Of a stretch of 64,000 nucleotides of DNA, positions 19,464-30,596 are shown in pieces. This stretch comes from Haemophilus haemolyticus. Lineage in GTDB: Bacteria > Pseudomonadota > Gammaproteobacteria > Enterobacterales > Pasteurellaceae. The stretch is from positions 243,551 to 307,550 of the forward strand of contig NZ_QQKA01000002.1 of NCBI RefSeq assembly GCF_003493605.1, written 5' to 3'. The first letter of the stretch is position 1; the number at the start of each line of letters is the position of its first letter. The position numbers and the translations under genes were made by a program. The notes under the pieces are model-generated. The model saw only the letters and a list, made by a program, of their open reading frames with translations. It made no database searches and had not been told where the DNA came from.

Positions 19464-19813
19464 TTTAAATGTGGTTAAAAATTACTATTAAATCTGACCG
19501 CACTTTTATTTTAATCGGTAGGCTCTTTATCTAAATAATTGCATTTATAAACTTAATTTTATCGAATAATTTCTTCGTATTATCTTCTGTCAAATCTCCC
19601 CACCCCCTCTTTGCTAAAGAGGGGGAGTAACGAGCGAGATTTTGTATCATTGTTCTACTTTGATATGGCAAATATAAATTAGTCAGATGACAGCAAATTT
19701 ATAAAGAAAATCCCCTCTTTAGCAAAGAGGGGGTGGGGAGATTTGGCAGTCTTAATTAATGAAGAAATTAGTAATACAAACAAACCCTAAAATTTTACTC
19801 GGAGAGATTATTT
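19464..19813. other. Intergenic region between the ilvM-side genes and ilvD
   Basis: 350 bases without a gene. It begins with a degenerate copy of an internal ilvM segment with its uptake signal (19467-19507), and its middle is a long MITE-like inverted repeat (19567-19770). ilvD has its own GGAGAG ribosome site just before 19814. Nothing coding is visible. Confidence 0.7.
19567..19770. repeat. MITE-like long inverted repeat
   Basis: The inner arms 19587-19625 and 19711-19749 are inverted copies matching at all but about one position over 39 bases. Beyond them the outer flanks continue to pair imperfectly, with a perfect TAATTTCTTC/GAAGAAATTA pair at the ends. Each arm also contains its own C-run/G-run palindrome (CCCCCTCTTT ... 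AAAGAGGGGG). The roughly 85-base centre encodes nothing. It is non-autonomous mobile-element-like; no transposase or clear target duplication is visible. Confidence 0.7.
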
Positions 19814-21652
19814 ATGCCAAAACTACGTTCAGCGACTAGTACACAAGGTCGTAATATGGCAGGCGCACGTGCCTTATGGCGTGCAACAGGGATGAAAGAA
19901 AATGACTTTGGTAAACCGATTATTGCGGTGGTGAACTCTTTCACTCAATTCGTACCTGGGCATGTGCATTTAAAAGATATGGGACAGCTTGTTGCTGCTG
20001 AAATTGAAAAAGCGGGCGGCGTAGCAAAAGAATTCAATACTATTGCGGTGGATGATGGTATCGCGATGGGACATGGCGGGATGCTTTATTCTTTACCAAG
20101 CCGTGATTTAATCGCTGATAGCGTAGAATATATGGTCAATGCGCACTGTGCTGATGCGATGGTGTGTATTTCCAACTGTGACAAAATCACTCCAGGAATG
20201 TTGATGGCGGCAATGCGTTTGAACATTCCGACAATTTTTGTCTCAGGCGGCCCGATGGAAGCAGGTAAAACTAAACTTTCTGATCAATTAATCCGCTTAG
20301 ATTTAGTAGATGCGATGATTGAGGCAGCCGATCCGAATGTAAGCGATGAGCGTATTGATGCGATTGAGCGTAGCGCTTGCCCAACTTGTGGTTCTTGCTC
20401 TGGCATGTTTACCGCTAACTCAATGAACTGCTTAACTGAAGCCTTAGGTTTATCTTTACCTGGTAACGGTTCCATGTTAGCCACTCACGCAGACCGTAAA
20501 GAATTATTCTTAAAAGCAGGTCGTCAAATTGTCGAGCTTTGCAAACGTTATTACGAACAAGATGATGCAAGCGTATTGCCTCGTTCAATCGGTACTTTTG
20601 ATGCCTTTGAAAATGCAATGAGCCTCGATATCGCAATGGGTGGTTCAAGTAACACTGTTTTACACTTATTAGCGGCAGCACAAGAAGCAGGCGTGGATTT
20701 TAAAATGGAAGATATTGACCGTTTATCGCGCAAAGTGCCTTGTTTAAGCAAAATTGCACCAAACACCAATAAATATCATATGGAAGACGTACACCGTGCA
20801 GGCGGTATTATGGGATTGTTGGGTGAATTAGATCGTGCTGGATTAATTCATAAAAATACACACACCGTGCTTGGAATGAGCATGGGAGAGCAACTAGACC
20901 AATACGATATTATTCGCAATCAAGATGAAGAATTACATAAATTCTTCCGTGCAGGCCCTGCAGGTATCCGCACAACTCAAGCATTCTCACAAGATTGCCG
21001 CTGGGATACCGTTGATAATGATCGTGTAAACGGTTGTATTCGCAATAAAGAAAATGCGATTTCACAAGAAGGTGGCTTAGCCGTATTATTCGGTAATCTC
21101 GCTGAAGACGGATGTATCGTTAAAACCGCTGGTGTAGATGAATCTATTTGGAAATTCACAGGCACTGCTATCGTATTTGAAAGCCAAGAAGATGCGGTTG
21201 CAGGCATTTTAGGCGGTAAAGTCAAAGAAGGTCATGTTGTTGTTATCCGTTACGAAGGCCCTAAAGGTGGACCTGGTATGCAAGAAATGTTATACCCAAC
21301 CAGTTACTTAAAATCGATGGGCTTAGGCAAAAAATGCGCTTTATTAACGGATGGGCGTTTCTCTGGTGGTACATCAGGCTTGTCTATTGGACACGCATCA
21401 CCAGAAGCTGCTTCTGGCGGTGCAATAGGCTTAGTACGTGATGGCGATATTATCAACATTGATATTCCAAATCGTGCAATTAACTTAGAAATCAGTAATG
21501 AAGAACTCGCAGCACGCAGAGCCGAACAAGATCAAAAAGGTTGGCAGCCTGCTCACCGTGAGCGTGAAGTATCTTTCGCATTGAAAGTATTCGGTCACTT
21601 TGCGACCTCAGCGGACAAAGGTGCGGTACGCGATAAAACATTATTAAGATAA
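19814..21652 (+). CDS. ilvD: Dihydroxy-acid dehydratase
   Basis: 612 residues. Removes water from dihydroxy acids in valine and isoleucine synthesis. Iron-sulphur cluster ligands are visible in [10 protein letters not shown] (about 121-130) and [18 protein letters not shown] (about 193-210), and the C-terminal [11 protein letters not shown] motif (about 515-525) is typical. Full length, no disruption. It is separated from ilvM by the secreted-protein gene and a long inverted repeat, so it may need its own promoter or depend on read-through of the repeat. Confidence 0.95.
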   Translation: MPKLRSATSTQGRNMAGARALWRATGMKENDFGKPIIAVVNSFTQFVPGHVHLKDMGQLVAAEIEKAGGVAKEFNTIAVDDGIAMGHGGMLYSLPSRDLIADSVEYMVNAHCADAMVCISNCDKITPGMLMAAMRLNIPTIFVSGGPMEAGKTKLSDQLIRLDLVDAMIEAADPNVSDERIDAIERSACPTCGSCSGMFTANSMNCLTEALGLSLPGNGSMLATHADRKELFLKAGRQIVELCKRYYEQDDASVLPRSIGTFDAFENAMSLDIAMGGSSNTVLHLLAAAQEAGVDFKMEDIDRLSRKVPCLSKIAPNTNKYHMEDVHRAGGIMGLLGELDRAGLIHKNTHTVLGMSMGEQLDQYDIIRNQDEELHKFFRAGPAGIRTTQAFSQDCRWDTVDNDRVNGCIRNKENAISQEGGLAVLFGNLAEDGCIVKTAGVDESIWKFTGTAIVFESQEDAVAGILGGKVKEGHVVVIRYEGPKGGPGMQEMLYPTSYLKSMGLGKKCALLTDGRFSGGTSGLSIGHASPEAASGGAIGLVRDGDIINIDIPNRAINLEISNEELAARRAEQDQKGWQPAHREREVSFALKVFGHFATSADKGAVRDKTLLR

Positions 21653-21662
21653 TTTAACGGTT

Positions 21663-21684
21663 CCCCCTCTTTCATAAGAGGGGG
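21663..21684. repeat. C/G-run dyad between ilvD and ilvA
   Basis: CCCCCTCTT, four bases, then AAGAGGGGG: a perfect 9-bp stem with the same core as the arms of the repeat at 19587-19749. It lies in an operon gap, so read-through or an attenuating role is possible; there is no T run. Confidence 0.65.
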
Positions 21685-21732
21685 ATAAAACAAAGGAAAA
21701 ACTAACCGCACTTCATCATCAAAACAAACACT

Positions 21733-23274
21733 ATGAAAAACCTACTCAGCAATCCTCAACCTTCTCAATCAGATTATATCAATGCCATTGTTAAACTTGG
21801 TTCACGCGTATATGAAGCAGCGCAAGTGACCCCTTTACAAAAAATGGGAAAACTTTCTGAACGACTGCACAATAATATCTGGATTAAACGAGAAGACCGT
21901 CAGCCAGTAAATAGCTTTAAACTACGCGGCGCTTACGCAATGATTTCTAGCCTTTCAGCAGAACAAAAAGAAGCGGGCGTGATAGCGGCATCTGCAGGTA
22001 ACCATGCGCAAGGCGTGGCATTATCAGCGAAACAATTAGGCTTAAAAGCATTGATTGTCATGCCACAAAACACCCCAAGCATTAAAGTGGATGCAGTGCG
22101 TGGTTTTGGTGGCGAGGTGTTGTTGCACGGTGCTAATTTTGATGAAGCTAAAGCAAAAGCGATTGAGCTTTCAAAAGAAAAAAATATGACATTTATTCCT
22201 CCATTCGATCATCCATTAGTGATCGCAGGGCAAGGCACGTTAGCGATGGAAATGCTACAACAAGTGGCAGATTTGGATTATGTGTTTGTACAAGTCGGTG
22301 GAGGCGGTTTAGCTGCAGGTGTGGCAATTTTGCTTAAGCAATTTATGCCAGAAATTAAAATCATCGGTGTAGAATCAAAAGATTCCGCGTGCTTAAAAGC
22401 CGCTCTCGATAAAGGCGAACCAACAGATTTAACCCATGTTGGATTATTTGCCGATGGCGTTGCCGTAAAACGCATTGGCGACGAAACATTCCGCCTATGT
22501 CAGCGATATCTTGATGATATGGTATTGGTCGATAGTGACGAAGTATGCGCAGCAATGAAAGATTTATTTGAGAACGTTCGTGCTGTTGCAGAACCATCAG
22601 GTGCGTTAGGTTTAGCCGGTTTGAAAAAATATGCAAAACAAAACCATATTGAAGGCAAAAATATGGCGGCAATTTTGTCTGGCGCGAACTTGAATTTCCA
22701 CACATTACGTTATGTATCTGAACGTTGTGAAATTGGTGAAAACAGAGAAGCTTTATTAGCCGTGACCATGCCTGAACAACCTGGTAGTTTCTTAAAATTT
22801 GCTTATGTATTAGGTAATCGAGCAGTAACCGAATTCAGTTACCGTTATGCAGATGATAAACGTGCTTGCGTGTTTGTTGGGGTAAGAACGACAAATGAGC
22901 AAGAAAATGCAGATATTATTGCAGACCTCACTAAAAATGGTTTTGATGTTGAGGATATGTCTGATGATGATATTGCGAAAACGCACGTTCGCTATTTAAT
23001 GGGAGGTCGAGCAGCCAATAATAACGAACGCTTATATACGTTTGAATTTCCTGAGCAAAAAGGTGCGTTATTGAAATTTTTAGAAACCTTGCAAAATCGT
23101 TGGAATATTTCATTATTCCATTATCGTGCCCATGGTGCGGACTATGGAAATATCCTTGCTGGGTTCCAAATTGAAGAATGCGAACAAGCAGAATTTGAAC
23201 AGGCACTTGCCCAACTCAATTATGTTTTTGAAGATGTAACAGAAAGCAAATCTTATCGTTATTTCTTACGTTAA
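21733..23274 (+). CDS. ilvA: Threonine deaminase, biosynthetic
   Basis: 513 residues, the full length of the biosynthetic form. It converts threonine to 2-oxobutyrate, the first step of isoleucine synthesis. The pyridoxal-phosphate lysine is Lys63 in NSFKLRGAY; the phosphate loop is VGGGGLAAG (about 188-196). The C-terminal third (about 330-513) holds two ACT-like domains for isoleucine feedback, which the short catabolic enzyme lacks. It closes the ilvGM-ilvD-ilvA cluster and is followed by a terminator shared with the convergent dnaE. Confidence 0.94.
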   Translation: MKNLLSNPQPSQSDYINAIVKLGSRVYEAAQVTPLQKMGKLSERLHNNIWIKREDRQPVNSFKLRGAYAMISSLSAEQKEAGVIAASAGNHAQGVALSAKQLGLKALIVMPQNTPSIKVDAVRGFGGEVLLHGANFDEAKAKAIELSKEKNMTFIPPFDHPLVIAGQGTLAMEMLQQVADLDYVFVQVGGGGLAAGVAILLKQFMPEIKIIGVESKDSACLKAALDKGEPTDLTHVGLFADGVAVKRIGDETFRLCQRYLDDMVLVDSDEVCAAMKDLFENVRAVAEPSGALGLAGLKKYAKQNHIEGKNMAAILSGANLNFHTLRYVSERCEIGENREALLAVTMPEQPGSFLKFAYVLGNRAVTEFSYRYADDKRACVFVGVRTTNEQENADIIADLTKNGFDVEDMSDDDIAKTHVRYLMGGRAANNNERLYTFEFPEQKGALLKFLETLQNRWNISLFHYRAHGADYGNILAGFQIEECEQAEFEQALAQLNYVFEDVTESKSYRYFLR

Positions 23275-23280
23275 TCTTAT

Positions 23281-23310
23281 AAAAAGGCGTGATATTTTTC
23301 ACGCCTTTGT
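23281..23310. terminator. Bidirectional terminator between ilvA and dnaE
   Basis: AAAGGCGTGA pairs with TCACGCCTTT across a 6-base loop, with A-rich and T-rich flanks on both sides, between convergent genes. Confidence 0.8.
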
Positions 23311-23311
23311 C

Positions 23312-26300
23312 TTATTCAAACTCTAATTCCACCGCACTTTCGCCAAGTAAATTCACTAATTCCGTCAGAATTTCATCTGTTGGAATAATTGACCATTGCA
23401 CGCCTAAACGTAACAACGCACGACCTTTCGGACTTTGATAATACACGTTAATCGGCAAGGTTCCACCACTCACTGGCTCAAGTAATGCTTTAAGTTGTTT
23501 AATGAAACTTGGTGTAATTTGATGATCAGAAAGACTAATAGCTAAAGATTTGACATAACGAGAACGCGCCTCATCCAAGGTCATTAACTCTCGCACCGCC
23601 ATTTTTAAGCCGCCAGAAAAATCATCAAAGCTCACTTGCCCAGAAGCAACAACAACGGTATCTTTTTGTAATTTCTCACCAAATTGCTCTAGGCTTTCGC
23701 CAAATAATGTTAAATCTAAGCGACCAGAACGATCGTCTAATGTAGCAATGCCTAAGCGATTGCCTTTTTTTGTGATTGCAATTCGTGATGCGACCAATAA
23801 TCCCGCCACAGTGCTAATTTGTCCACGGCGATTGGGTGCAAGATCTTTCAACCGCGTCGATGTGTAATGGGAAAGTTCTTTTAAATAACGGCTAACAGGA
23901 TGGCTGCTTAAATAAAGCCCCAAGGTTTCTCGCTCACCATCAAGGATTTGTTTTTCGGTATAAGGCGGTGTATTGGAGTAGGCATTTTCCACTTCTTCAT
24001 GGGTTTCAGTCAGCACACCGAACATATCCGTTTGCCCCATTGCTTCATCTTTCGCATGCTGATCGGACGCTCTAAGCGCATCTTCTAAATTCTTAGAAAG
24101 TGCGGCGCGATGTGGGCCTAATTTATCAAAGGCACCCGACATAATTAGGCTTTCAAAGGTACGACGGTTAATTTTTTTCAAATCTACACGAGCGCATAAA
24201 TCGAATAAATCTTTGAAAATCCCCCCTTCATTTCTTGCCGTCACAAGTGCTTCAATCGGGCCTTCTCCTACCCCTTTAATCGCACCAATCCCATATACAA
24301 TTTCGCCTTGTTCATTGACGCTAAAATGGTGTTTGCCGATATTAATATCTGGTGGCGTTACTTTTAAGCCCATACGTAAACATTCATCGTACAAACCTAC
24401 GATTTTATCCGTATTATCCATTTCAGATGTCATCACTGCAGCCATAAATTCTGCAGGGAAATGGGTTTTGAGCCAAAGGGTTTGGTAAGACACCAAGGCA
24501 TAAGCAGCGGAGTGAGATTTATTAAAACCATAGCCAGCAAATTTTTCCACCAAGTCGAAAATCTTCATGGATAGCTCGCCATCTACGCCGTTTTTCTCCG
24601 CACCTTCTTTAAATACAGAACGCTGTTTTGCCATTTCTTCTGGTTTCTTTTTACCCATTGCTCGACGCAATAAGTCAGCCCCACCCAAGGTATAGCCAGC
24701 CAACACCTGCGCAATTTGCATCACTTGTTCTTGATACAAAATAATACCGTAAGTCGGCTCAAGAATAGGTTTCAAGCTTTCATGTTGATATTCTGCGTCA
24801 GGGTAAGAAACTTCTTCTCGCCCATGTTTACGGTCGATAAAGTTATCCACCATACCTGATTGTAACGGACCAGGACGGAACAATGCCACCAACGCGATAA
24901 TATCCTCAAAACAGTCAGGCTGCAGGCGCTTAATCAAATCCTTCATACCTCGCGATTCCAGCTGGAACACGGCTGTAGTTTCGGAACGTTTAAGTAATTC
25001 AAAAGATTCAGGATCATCAAGTGGAATGGAGGCAATATCAACTCGAGGCTTGCCTTCACGCACCATACGAGCATTAATCATATCCAATGCCCATTTAATG
25101 ATGGTGAGAGTGCGCAAGCCTAAGAAGTCGAATTTAACAAGCCCCGCATATTCCACATCATTTTTATCAAAGTGAGTAACCGGATGTAAGCCTTCATTAT
25201 CACAATAGAGCGGTGCAAAATCAGTAATTAAGGTTGGCGAAATGACCACGCCTCCAGCATGTTTACCCGCATTACGCGTCACACCTTCCAGCTTACGCGC
25301 CATATCAATCAACGCTTGCACTTCTTCATCGCTGTCGTAGGCGGTCTGTAATTGTGGTTCGGCTTCAAATGCTTTCGCAAGCGTCATTCCAGGATCTGGC
25401 GGAATTAATTTCGAAATACGATCAACGAAACCATACGGATGCCCCAATACGCGCCCCACATCACGAATCACCGCTTTTGCCGCCATTGTACCAAAGGTAA
25501 TAATTTGTGATACCGCGCCACGGCCGTAGGTTTCAGCAACGTGTTCAATCACGCGATCGCGACCGTCCATACAGAAATCCACGTCGAAATCAGGCATAGA
25601 CACACGTTCTGGATTTAAGAAACGCTCAAATAGCAAATCAAACTCTAACGGATCTAAATCAGTGATTTTTAATGCATAAGCCACTAATGAACCCGCACCA
25701 GAACCACGACCGGGCCCTACTGGAATATCGTTATCCTTAGACCATTGAATAAATTCCATTACGATCAAGAAATAACCCGGGAACCCCATTTGGTTAATTA
25801 CATCTAGCTCAACTTGCAAACGTTCATCATATTTTGGCCGTTTTTCTAACCGCACTTTTTCATCAGGGAATAAAAAAGCTAAACGTTCTTCCAAACCTTC
25901 TTTAGCTTTTTGCACTAAGAAATCTTCTGTACTTAAATCTCCCGTCGGGAATTGAGGCAAGAAATATTGACCAAGGCGCAAAGTCACACTACAACGCTGC
26001 GCAATTAATAAGGTATTTTCGAGAGCGGAAGGAATGTCTGCAAACAGCTTACACATTTCGTCTTCGCTGCGGAAATATTGCTGTGAGGTATAACATTTTG
26101 GACGTTTAGGATCGTCTAAAGTATAGCCATCGTGAATCGCTACGCGAATTTCATGAGCCTCAAAATCATCAGATTTCAAAAACATCACATCGTTCGTCGC
26201 CACCAAAGGCAATCCATGACTTTTAGCTAATTTTAATGCTGCTTGGATATAACGTTCTTCATCAGGTCTGCCAGTGCGCGTAAGCGCAAGATAAAAATGA

Positions 26301-26791
26301 TCAGCAAAAAACTCTTGGTAAAAAGCGACCGCACTTTCAATTTCGGCTACGTTTTCTTTCAACAATTTTTTACCTACATCGCCTTGCGTCCCTCCCGATA
26401 AAATAATCACTCCCTCGCGATGTTCAATTAACCAATTTTGATCGATATAAGGATAGTCATCATAACCGCGCTGATAGGCTTTTGAGAGTAATAATGTAAT
26501 GTTTTTATAGCCTTCGTTATTTTTAGCCAGCAAAGTAAGATCAAAGTATTCATCGCCACACAATGCGCTTTTGACCTTTACATCTGCCCCGATAATTGGC
26601 TTCATCCCCGAAGAAAGCATTTCGCCATAAAAACGCACCACACCACAAAAATTAGTAAAATCCGTTAATCCCATCGCGACCATTTCATTGGCAGCACAAG
26701 CTTTCACCAGAGGTTTCACTTTGACAATACTATCAATCATCGAAAAATCTGTGTGCGTGCGAAGATGGACGAAACGAGGCTGGGATGACAT
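23312..26791 (-). CDS. dnaE: DNA polymerase III alpha subunit
   Basis: 1159 residues, the replicative polymerase subunit. The N-terminal PHP domain starts [15 protein letters not shown]; the palm carries [12 protein letters not shown] (about 400-411) with the catalytic acidic residues, and [16 protein letters not shown] (about 361-376) is conserved. A helix-hairpin-helix and OB fold lie toward the C-terminus (near [19 protein letters not shown]). Length matches E. coli DnaE (1160). Several uptake signals lie within it. It is divergent from the phosphohexomutase gene. Confidence 0.97.
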   Translation of the reverse strand: MSSQPRFVHLRTHTDFSMIDSIVKVKPLVKACAANEMVAMGLTDFTNFCGVVRFYGEMLSSGMKPIIGADVKVKSALCGDEYFDLTLLAKNNEGYKNITLLLSKAYQRGYDDYPYIDQNWLIEHREGVIILSGGTQGDVGKKLLKENVAEIESAVAFYQEFFADHFYLALTRTGRPDEERYIQAALKLAKSHGLPLVATNDVMFLKSDDFEAHEIRVAIHDGYTLDDPKRPKCYTSQQYFRSEDEMCKLFADIPSALENTLLIAQRCSVTLRLGQYFLPQFPTGDLSTEDFLVQKAKEGLEERLAFLFPDEKVRLEKRPKYDERLQVELDVINQMGFPGYFLIVMEFIQWSKDNDIPVGPGRGSGAGSLVAYALKITDLDPLEFDLLFERFLNPERVSMPDFDVDFCMDGRDRVIEHVAETYGRGAVSQIITFGTMAAKAVIRDVGRVLGHPYGFVDRISKLIPPDPGMTLAKAFEAEPQLQTAYDSDEEVQALIDMARKLEGVTRNAGKHAGGVVISPTLITDFAPLYCDNEGLHPVTHFDKNDVEYAGLVKFDFLGLRTLTIIKWALDMINARMVREGKPRVDIASIPLDDPESFELLKRSETTAVFQLESRGMKDLIKRLQPDCFEDIIALVALFRPGPLQSGMVDNFIDRKHGREEVSYPDAEYQHESLKPILEPTYGIILYQEQVMQIAQVLAGYTLGGADLLRRAMGKKKPEEMAKQRSVFKEGAEKNGVDGELSMKIFDLVEKFAGYGFNKSHSAAYALVSYQTLWLKTHFPAEFMAAVMTSEMDNTDKIVGLYDECLRMGLKVTPPDINIGKHHFSVNEQGEIVYGIGAIKGVGEGPIEALVTARNEGGIFKDLFDLCARVDLKKINRRTFESLIMSGAFDKLGPHRAALSKNLEDALRASDQHAKDEAMGQTDMFGVLTETHEEVENAYSNTPPYTEKQILDGERETLGLYLSSHPVSRYLKELSHYTSTRLKDLAPNRRGQISTVAGLLVASRIAITKKGNRLGIATLDDRSGRLDLTLFGESLEQFGEKLQKDTVVVASGQVSFDDFSGGLKMAVRELMTLDEARSRYVKSLAISLSDHQITPSFIKQLKALLEPVSGGTLPINVYYQSPKGRALLRLGVQWSIIPTDEILTELVNLLGESAVELEFE

Positions 26792-27022
26792 TGAAAATCC
26801 TTAAAGTGCGGTTAAATTTTGCCGTAAATATTGAGGTGGTATTATAGCGAATTTTTCAAATAAATGCCTATGCAACAAACGGCTTTCCTAATTCGCTCGG
26901 ATAACCGATTGCGTGAACAAAAAATGTTAAATAGATCAAAATTTTGATAATTATCCGTTCCCATTTTGGGTGATTTCGGCTAGTCTAACAGCGATTTATT
27001 TCAAGAGAATAAGGATGATCCT

Positions 27023-28675
27023 ATGACAACTCTTTTTCATATAGCGCAAAATTGGTTAAACCAAGATCCTGACGCAGAAACTCGTGCAGAATTAACCGCA
27101 CTTTTAGATGCGGCAAAAGGCGGAGATAAAGCGGTTGAAGCAGAATTGCACGCACGTTTTGATGGTCGCTTACAATTTGGTACGGCTGGTTTACGTGGCC
27201 GTTTACAAGCTGGCTCAATGGGGATGAACCGAGTGTTAGTTTCTCAAGCTGCTGGCGGTTTAGCGGAATATTTAAAAGGTTACGATAAAGAACCATCAAT
27301 CGTAATTGGTTACGATGGCCGTAAAAACTCTGATGTATTTGCCCGTGACACCGCTGAAATTATGGCAGGCGCAGGCGTAAAAGCCTATTTATTACCACGC
27401 AAATTACCGACTCCAGTTTTAGCTTATGCTGTCCAATATTTTGATACCACTGCAGGTGTAATGGTAACAGCAAGCCATAATCCACCGGAAGATAACGGCT
27501 ATAAAGTGTATTTGGGCAAAGCAAATGGCGGCGGTCAAATCGTTTCACCGGCAGATAAAGACATCGCAGCATTAATTGATAAAGTTGCGGCTGGCAATAT
27601 CCAAGATTTACCACGTAGCGATAATTATGTAGTGTTAAATGATGAAGTTGTAGATGCGTACATTACAAAAACTGCATCATTAGCTAAAGAGCCAGCTTGC
27701 GACATTAACTATGTTTATACCGCTATGCACGGTGTTGGCTATGAAGTTTTAAGTAAAACGCTAGCAAAAGCAGGCTTACCACAACCTCACGTAGTCGCAG
27801 ATCAAGTTTGGCCAGATGGCACATTCCCAACTGTGAATTTCCCAAATCCAGAAGAAAAAGGCGCATTAGATTTAGCAATTAAAGTGGCAAAAGAAAAGAA
27901 TGCTGAATTTATCATTGCTAATGACCCAGATGCAGACCGTTTAGCCGTTGCGGTGCCTGATGCGCAAGGCAACTGGAAATCACTACACGGCAACGTAGTA
28001 GGCTGTTTCTTAGGTTGGTACTTAGCAAAACAATATCAAGGTAAACAAGGCACATTGGCTTGCTCACTTGTTTCTTCTCCTGCACTCGCTGAAATTGCGA
28101 AAAAATACGGTTTCCAATCAGAAGAAACCTTAACTGGTTTCAAATACATCGGTAAAGTATCTGGCTTATTGTTCGGTTTTGAAGAGGCATTGGGCTATTT
28201 AGTGGACCCAGACAAAGTACGCGATAAAGACGGTATTTCTGCAGCAATCGTGTTCTTAGATCTTGTGCGTAACTTGAAAAAACAAGGCAAAACTTTAGCA
28301 GATTATGCTGATGAATTTACCAAAGAATTTGGTGCTTATGTAAGTGGACAAATCTCTATTCGAGTCAGCGATCTTTCAGAAATTGGAAAATTAATGACCG
28401 CACTTCGTAACAATCCACCAGCAGAAATTGCTAGCGTGAAAGTGGCGCAATTTATCGATCATACTAAAACAGATCGTCAAAGCGATATCCTTGTATTCAA
28501 CTTAGAAAATGACGGACGCTTAATTGCTCGTCCTTCAGGTACTGAACCAAAAATTAAATTCTACTTAGATGCGCGCGGTAAAGATCCAAAAGATGCAGAT
28601 CGCGTATTGGCAGAATTTGATGAAGGTGTTCGTCACATTCTTCGCCAAGATGCTTATGGTAAGCAAGATTGCTAA
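27023..28675 (+). CDS. Phosphoglucomutase/phosphomannomutase family protein
   Basis: 550 residues of the alpha-D-phosphohexomutase superfamily, in the cytoplasm. The phosphoserine loop is VTASHNPPEDNGYK (about 149-162), the magnesium loop NDPDADRLA (about 302-310), the sugar loop GFEEALGY (about 392-399) and the phosphate loop RPSGTEPKIKF (about 505-515). It interconverts hexose 1- and 6-phosphates, likely for lipooligosaccharide sugars. The length fits the PGM2/YbbT-like subgroup rather than E. coli Pgm, so substrate preference is uncertain. ATG has AAGGATGAT 6 bases upstream. Confidence 0.88.
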   Translation: MTTLFHIAQNWLNQDPDAETRAELTALLDAAKGGDKAVEAELHARFDGRLQFGTAGLRGRLQAGSMGMNRVLVSQAAGGLAEYLKGYDKEPSIVIGYDGRKNSDVFARDTAEIMAGAGVKAYLLPRKLPTPVLAYAVQYFDTTAGVMVTASHNPPEDNGYKVYLGKANGGGQIVSPADKDIAALIDKVAAGNIQDLPRSDNYVVLNDEVVDAYITKTASLAKEPACDINYVYTAMHGVGYEVLSKTLAKAGLPQPHVVADQVWPDGTFPTVNFPNPEEKGALDLAIKVAKEKNAEFIIANDPDADRLAVAVPDAQGNWKSLHGNVVGCFLGWYLAKQYQGKQGTLACSLVSSPALAEIAKKYGFQSEETLTGFKYIGKVSGLLFGFEEALGYLVDPDKVRDKDGISAAIVFLDLVRNLKKQGKTLADYADEFTKEFGAYVSGQISIRVSDLSEIGKLMTALRNNPPAEIASVKVAQFIDHTKTDRQSDILVFNLENDGRLIARPSGTEPKIKFYLDARGKDPKDADRVLAEFDEGVRHILRQDAYGKQDC

Positions 28676-28694
28676 TTAATCGCTTCTAAAAATA

Positions 28695-28722
28695 AAACGC
28701 ACTTTGTAGAAAGTGCGTTTTT
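28695..28722 (+). terminator. Terminator after the phosphohexomutase
   Basis: AAACGCACTTT, GTAG, AAAGTGCGTTT: an 11-bp stem built from degenerate uptake-signal halves and followed by T residues. Confidence 0.8.
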
Positions 28723-28800
28723 ATGAGCCTAATATTGCTAAAAAAATCAATTGTTAGTCATTTAATAAAATGCAATAAATTTTTACCGCACTTTCGATTT

Positions 28801-29982
28801 TTATAAACTAATTTCTAGCTGTTCATAAGCTTGTTTTACCTTTTCCAACGCTTTTTCAACGGATACATCGCGCGCAAGTAAAACGCCTAAGCGTCGATGA
28901 CCATTCACTTCACCTTTGCCAAATAATCGAATATTAGTATGAGGTTGTGCCAGTGCTTTTTCGATTCCACCAAATTGCACATTTTGTGATTTGCCTTCCA
29001 CAACAATAGCTTTAGATGCCGATGGGCTAATCAACGTAATTTCGGGGATTGGTAAACCTAAAATCGCACGAGCATGCAAAGCGAATTCAGAAAGCTCTTG
29101 AGAAATCAGCGTTACCATTCCTGTATCATGAGGACGCGGTGATACTTCATTGAAAATCACCTCATCACCACACACAAACATCTCTACACCGAAAATACCG
29201 AATCCACCCAATGCACTGGTAATCTTCTCAGCAATCGATTGCGCTTTTGATAGTGCAATATCCGACATAGCTTGAGGCTGCCAAGATTCCCGATAATCAC
29301 CATCTTCTTGACGATGACCTATTGGCGCGAGGAAACTTGTACTATTGATATGGCGTACTGTCAGTAACGTGATTTCATAATCAAATTTGACAAAACCTTC
29401 AACAATTACTCGACCAGCGCCAGCACGCCCACCTTCTTGCGCGTAATCCCAAGCTTTTTGAATATCATCTTTAGACTTTAAAATGCTTTGCCCATGTCCA
29501 GAAGAAGACATAATCGGTTTCACCACGCAAGGAATACCAATTTTTTCGACCGCACTTTGAAAGTCCGAAAAATTATCCACAAATTGGTAAGGCGAAGTTG
29601 GTAGCCCTAACTCTTCTGAAGCTAAACGACGAATCCCTTCACGATTCATCGTAAGTTGAGTGGCTTTTGCAGTCGGCACAACATTAAAGCCGGCTTGTTC
29701 TAATTCAACCAAAGTGGCAGTCGAAATAGCTTCAACTTCGGGAACAATGTAGTCAGGCTTTTCTTTCTCCACAAGCGTTTTCAATGCATTACCATCTAAC
29801 ATAGAAATGGTGTATGCACGATGTGCCACTTGTTGTGCTGGGGCATTTTCATAGCGATCAACTGCAATAACTTCAACGCCTAAACGTTGCAATTCAATCA
29901 CTACTTCTTTACCTAGTTCACCAGAACCCAACATCATTACTTTGGTTGCATTAGGGGTTAATGCTGTGCCAAGTGTTGTCAT
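28801..29982 (-). CDS. purT: Formate-dependent phosphoribosylglycinamide formyltransferase
   Basis: 393 residues of the ATP-grasp superfamily. It makes formyl-GAR from GAR, formate and ATP in purine synthesis, independent of folate. The N-terminal [17 protein letters not shown] (about 18-34) is the GAR-binding Rossmann part; [14 protein letters not shown] (about 155-168) is the ATP-grasp loop and [15 protein letters not shown] (about 272-286) the magnesium and formyl-phosphate site. The length matches E. coli PurT (392). It follows luxS by 8 bases on the same strand, so the two may be one transcript. Confidence 0.95.
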   Translation of the reverse strand: MTTLGTALTPNATKVMMLGSGELGKEVVIELQRLGVEVIAVDRYENAPAQQVAHRAYTISMLDGNALKTLVEKEKPDYIVPEVEAISTATLVELEQAGFNVVPTAKATQLTMNREGIRRLASEELGLPTSPYQFVDNFSDFQSAVEKIGIPCVVKPIMSSSGHGQSILKSKDDIQKAWDYAQEGGRAGAGRVIVEGFVKFDYEITLLTVRHINSTSFLAPIGHRQEDGDYRESWQPQAMSDIALSKAQSIAEKITSALGGFGIFGVEMFVCGDEVIFNEVSPRPHDTGMVTLISQELSEFALHARAILGLPIPEITLISPSASKAIVVEGKSQNVQFGGIEKALAQPHTNIRLFGKGEVNGHRRLGVLLARDVSVEKALEKVKQAYEQLEISL

Positions 29983-29990
29983 GATTTCTC

Positions 29991-30494
29991 CTATTTTAAT
30001 AACGAATCATCGAGTGCCAAATCTTCATTTTTATTCACGTCCACACCACGAGCGATAACATTTTTTGCAATTTCGTGTGCTTCTTCCAAAGAATGTTCGG
30101 TATAAGTACCGCATTGATAAATATTTAATTCAGGGATAGTTGTTTGATCTCGCACACCTAAAATATCCTTCATTGAAGCCAACCAAGCTTGTGCTACTTG
30201 CTGTTCATTTGGTGTACCAATCAAGGACATATAGAATCCCGTGCGACATCCCATCGGAGAAATATCAATAATTTCAACGCTATCGCTATTTAAATGATCA
30301 CGCATGAAACCCGCAAACAAATGTTCAAGCGTATGAATACCTTTTGGAGGAAGAATTTCTTTATTTGGAATACAAAAACGTAAATCAAAAATGGTAATGT
30401 CATCACCTTTTGGTGTACGCATCGTTTTTGCAACACGTACTGCTGGTGCATTCATTTTGGTATGATCCACTTTAAAACTATCAAGTAATGGCAT
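29991..30494 (-). CDS. luxS: S-ribosylhomocysteine lyase (autoinducer-2 synthase)
   Basis: 167 residues from the ATG at 30494, chosen because [11 protein letters not shown] is the usual LuxS start and AAGGA lies 8 bases upstream; a frame extension to 30557 has no family similarity. The metal site HTLEH gives His54, Glu57 and His58, with the third ligand in the Cys of [10 protein letters not shown]. It cleaves S-ribosylhomocysteine to homocysteine and the AI-2 precursor. Two tandem small RNA genes are divergent from it, the position of micA in enterobacteria. Confidence 0.96.
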   Translation of the reverse strand: MPLLDSFKVDHTKMNAPAVRVAKTMRTPKGDDITIFDLRFCIPNKEILPPKGIHTLEHLFAGFMRDHLNSDSVEIIDISPMGCRTGFYMSLIGTPNEQQVAQAWLASMKDILGVRDQTTIPELNIYQCGTYTEHSLEEAHEIAKNVIARGVDVNKNEDLALDDSLLK

Positions 30495-30565
30495 AAAGTT
30501 TTCCTTATAAATCAGTAAATTAAAAATAAATTTGAATAAATGTTCATTTTTTTGCAAATTCTAAT

Positions 30566-30593
30566 GAACTTTATGGCAAGGCTCATTGTCTTA
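30566..30593 (+). promoter_or_regulatory. Sigma-E-like promoter of small RNA 1
   Basis: GAACTT at 30566-30571 and TCTTA at 30589-30593 are spaced by 17 bases and lie just before the conserved start of small RNA copy 1. Sigma-E promoters have GGAACTT and TCTGA-like elements. The assignment rests on the pattern being kept in the second copy while the spacer sequence is not. Confidence 0.5.
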
Positions 30594-30596
30594 TGT

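Noticed and set aside
26935..26948. Palindrome ATCAAAATTTTGAT between dnaE and the phosphohexomutase as an FNR site
   Set aside because: The half-sites are in the wrong order for FNR (consensus TTGAT-N4-ATCAA); no other regulator fits clearly.
30495..30557. N-terminal extension of luxS
   Set aside because: LuxS starts MPLLDSF; the ribosome site sits inside the extension.
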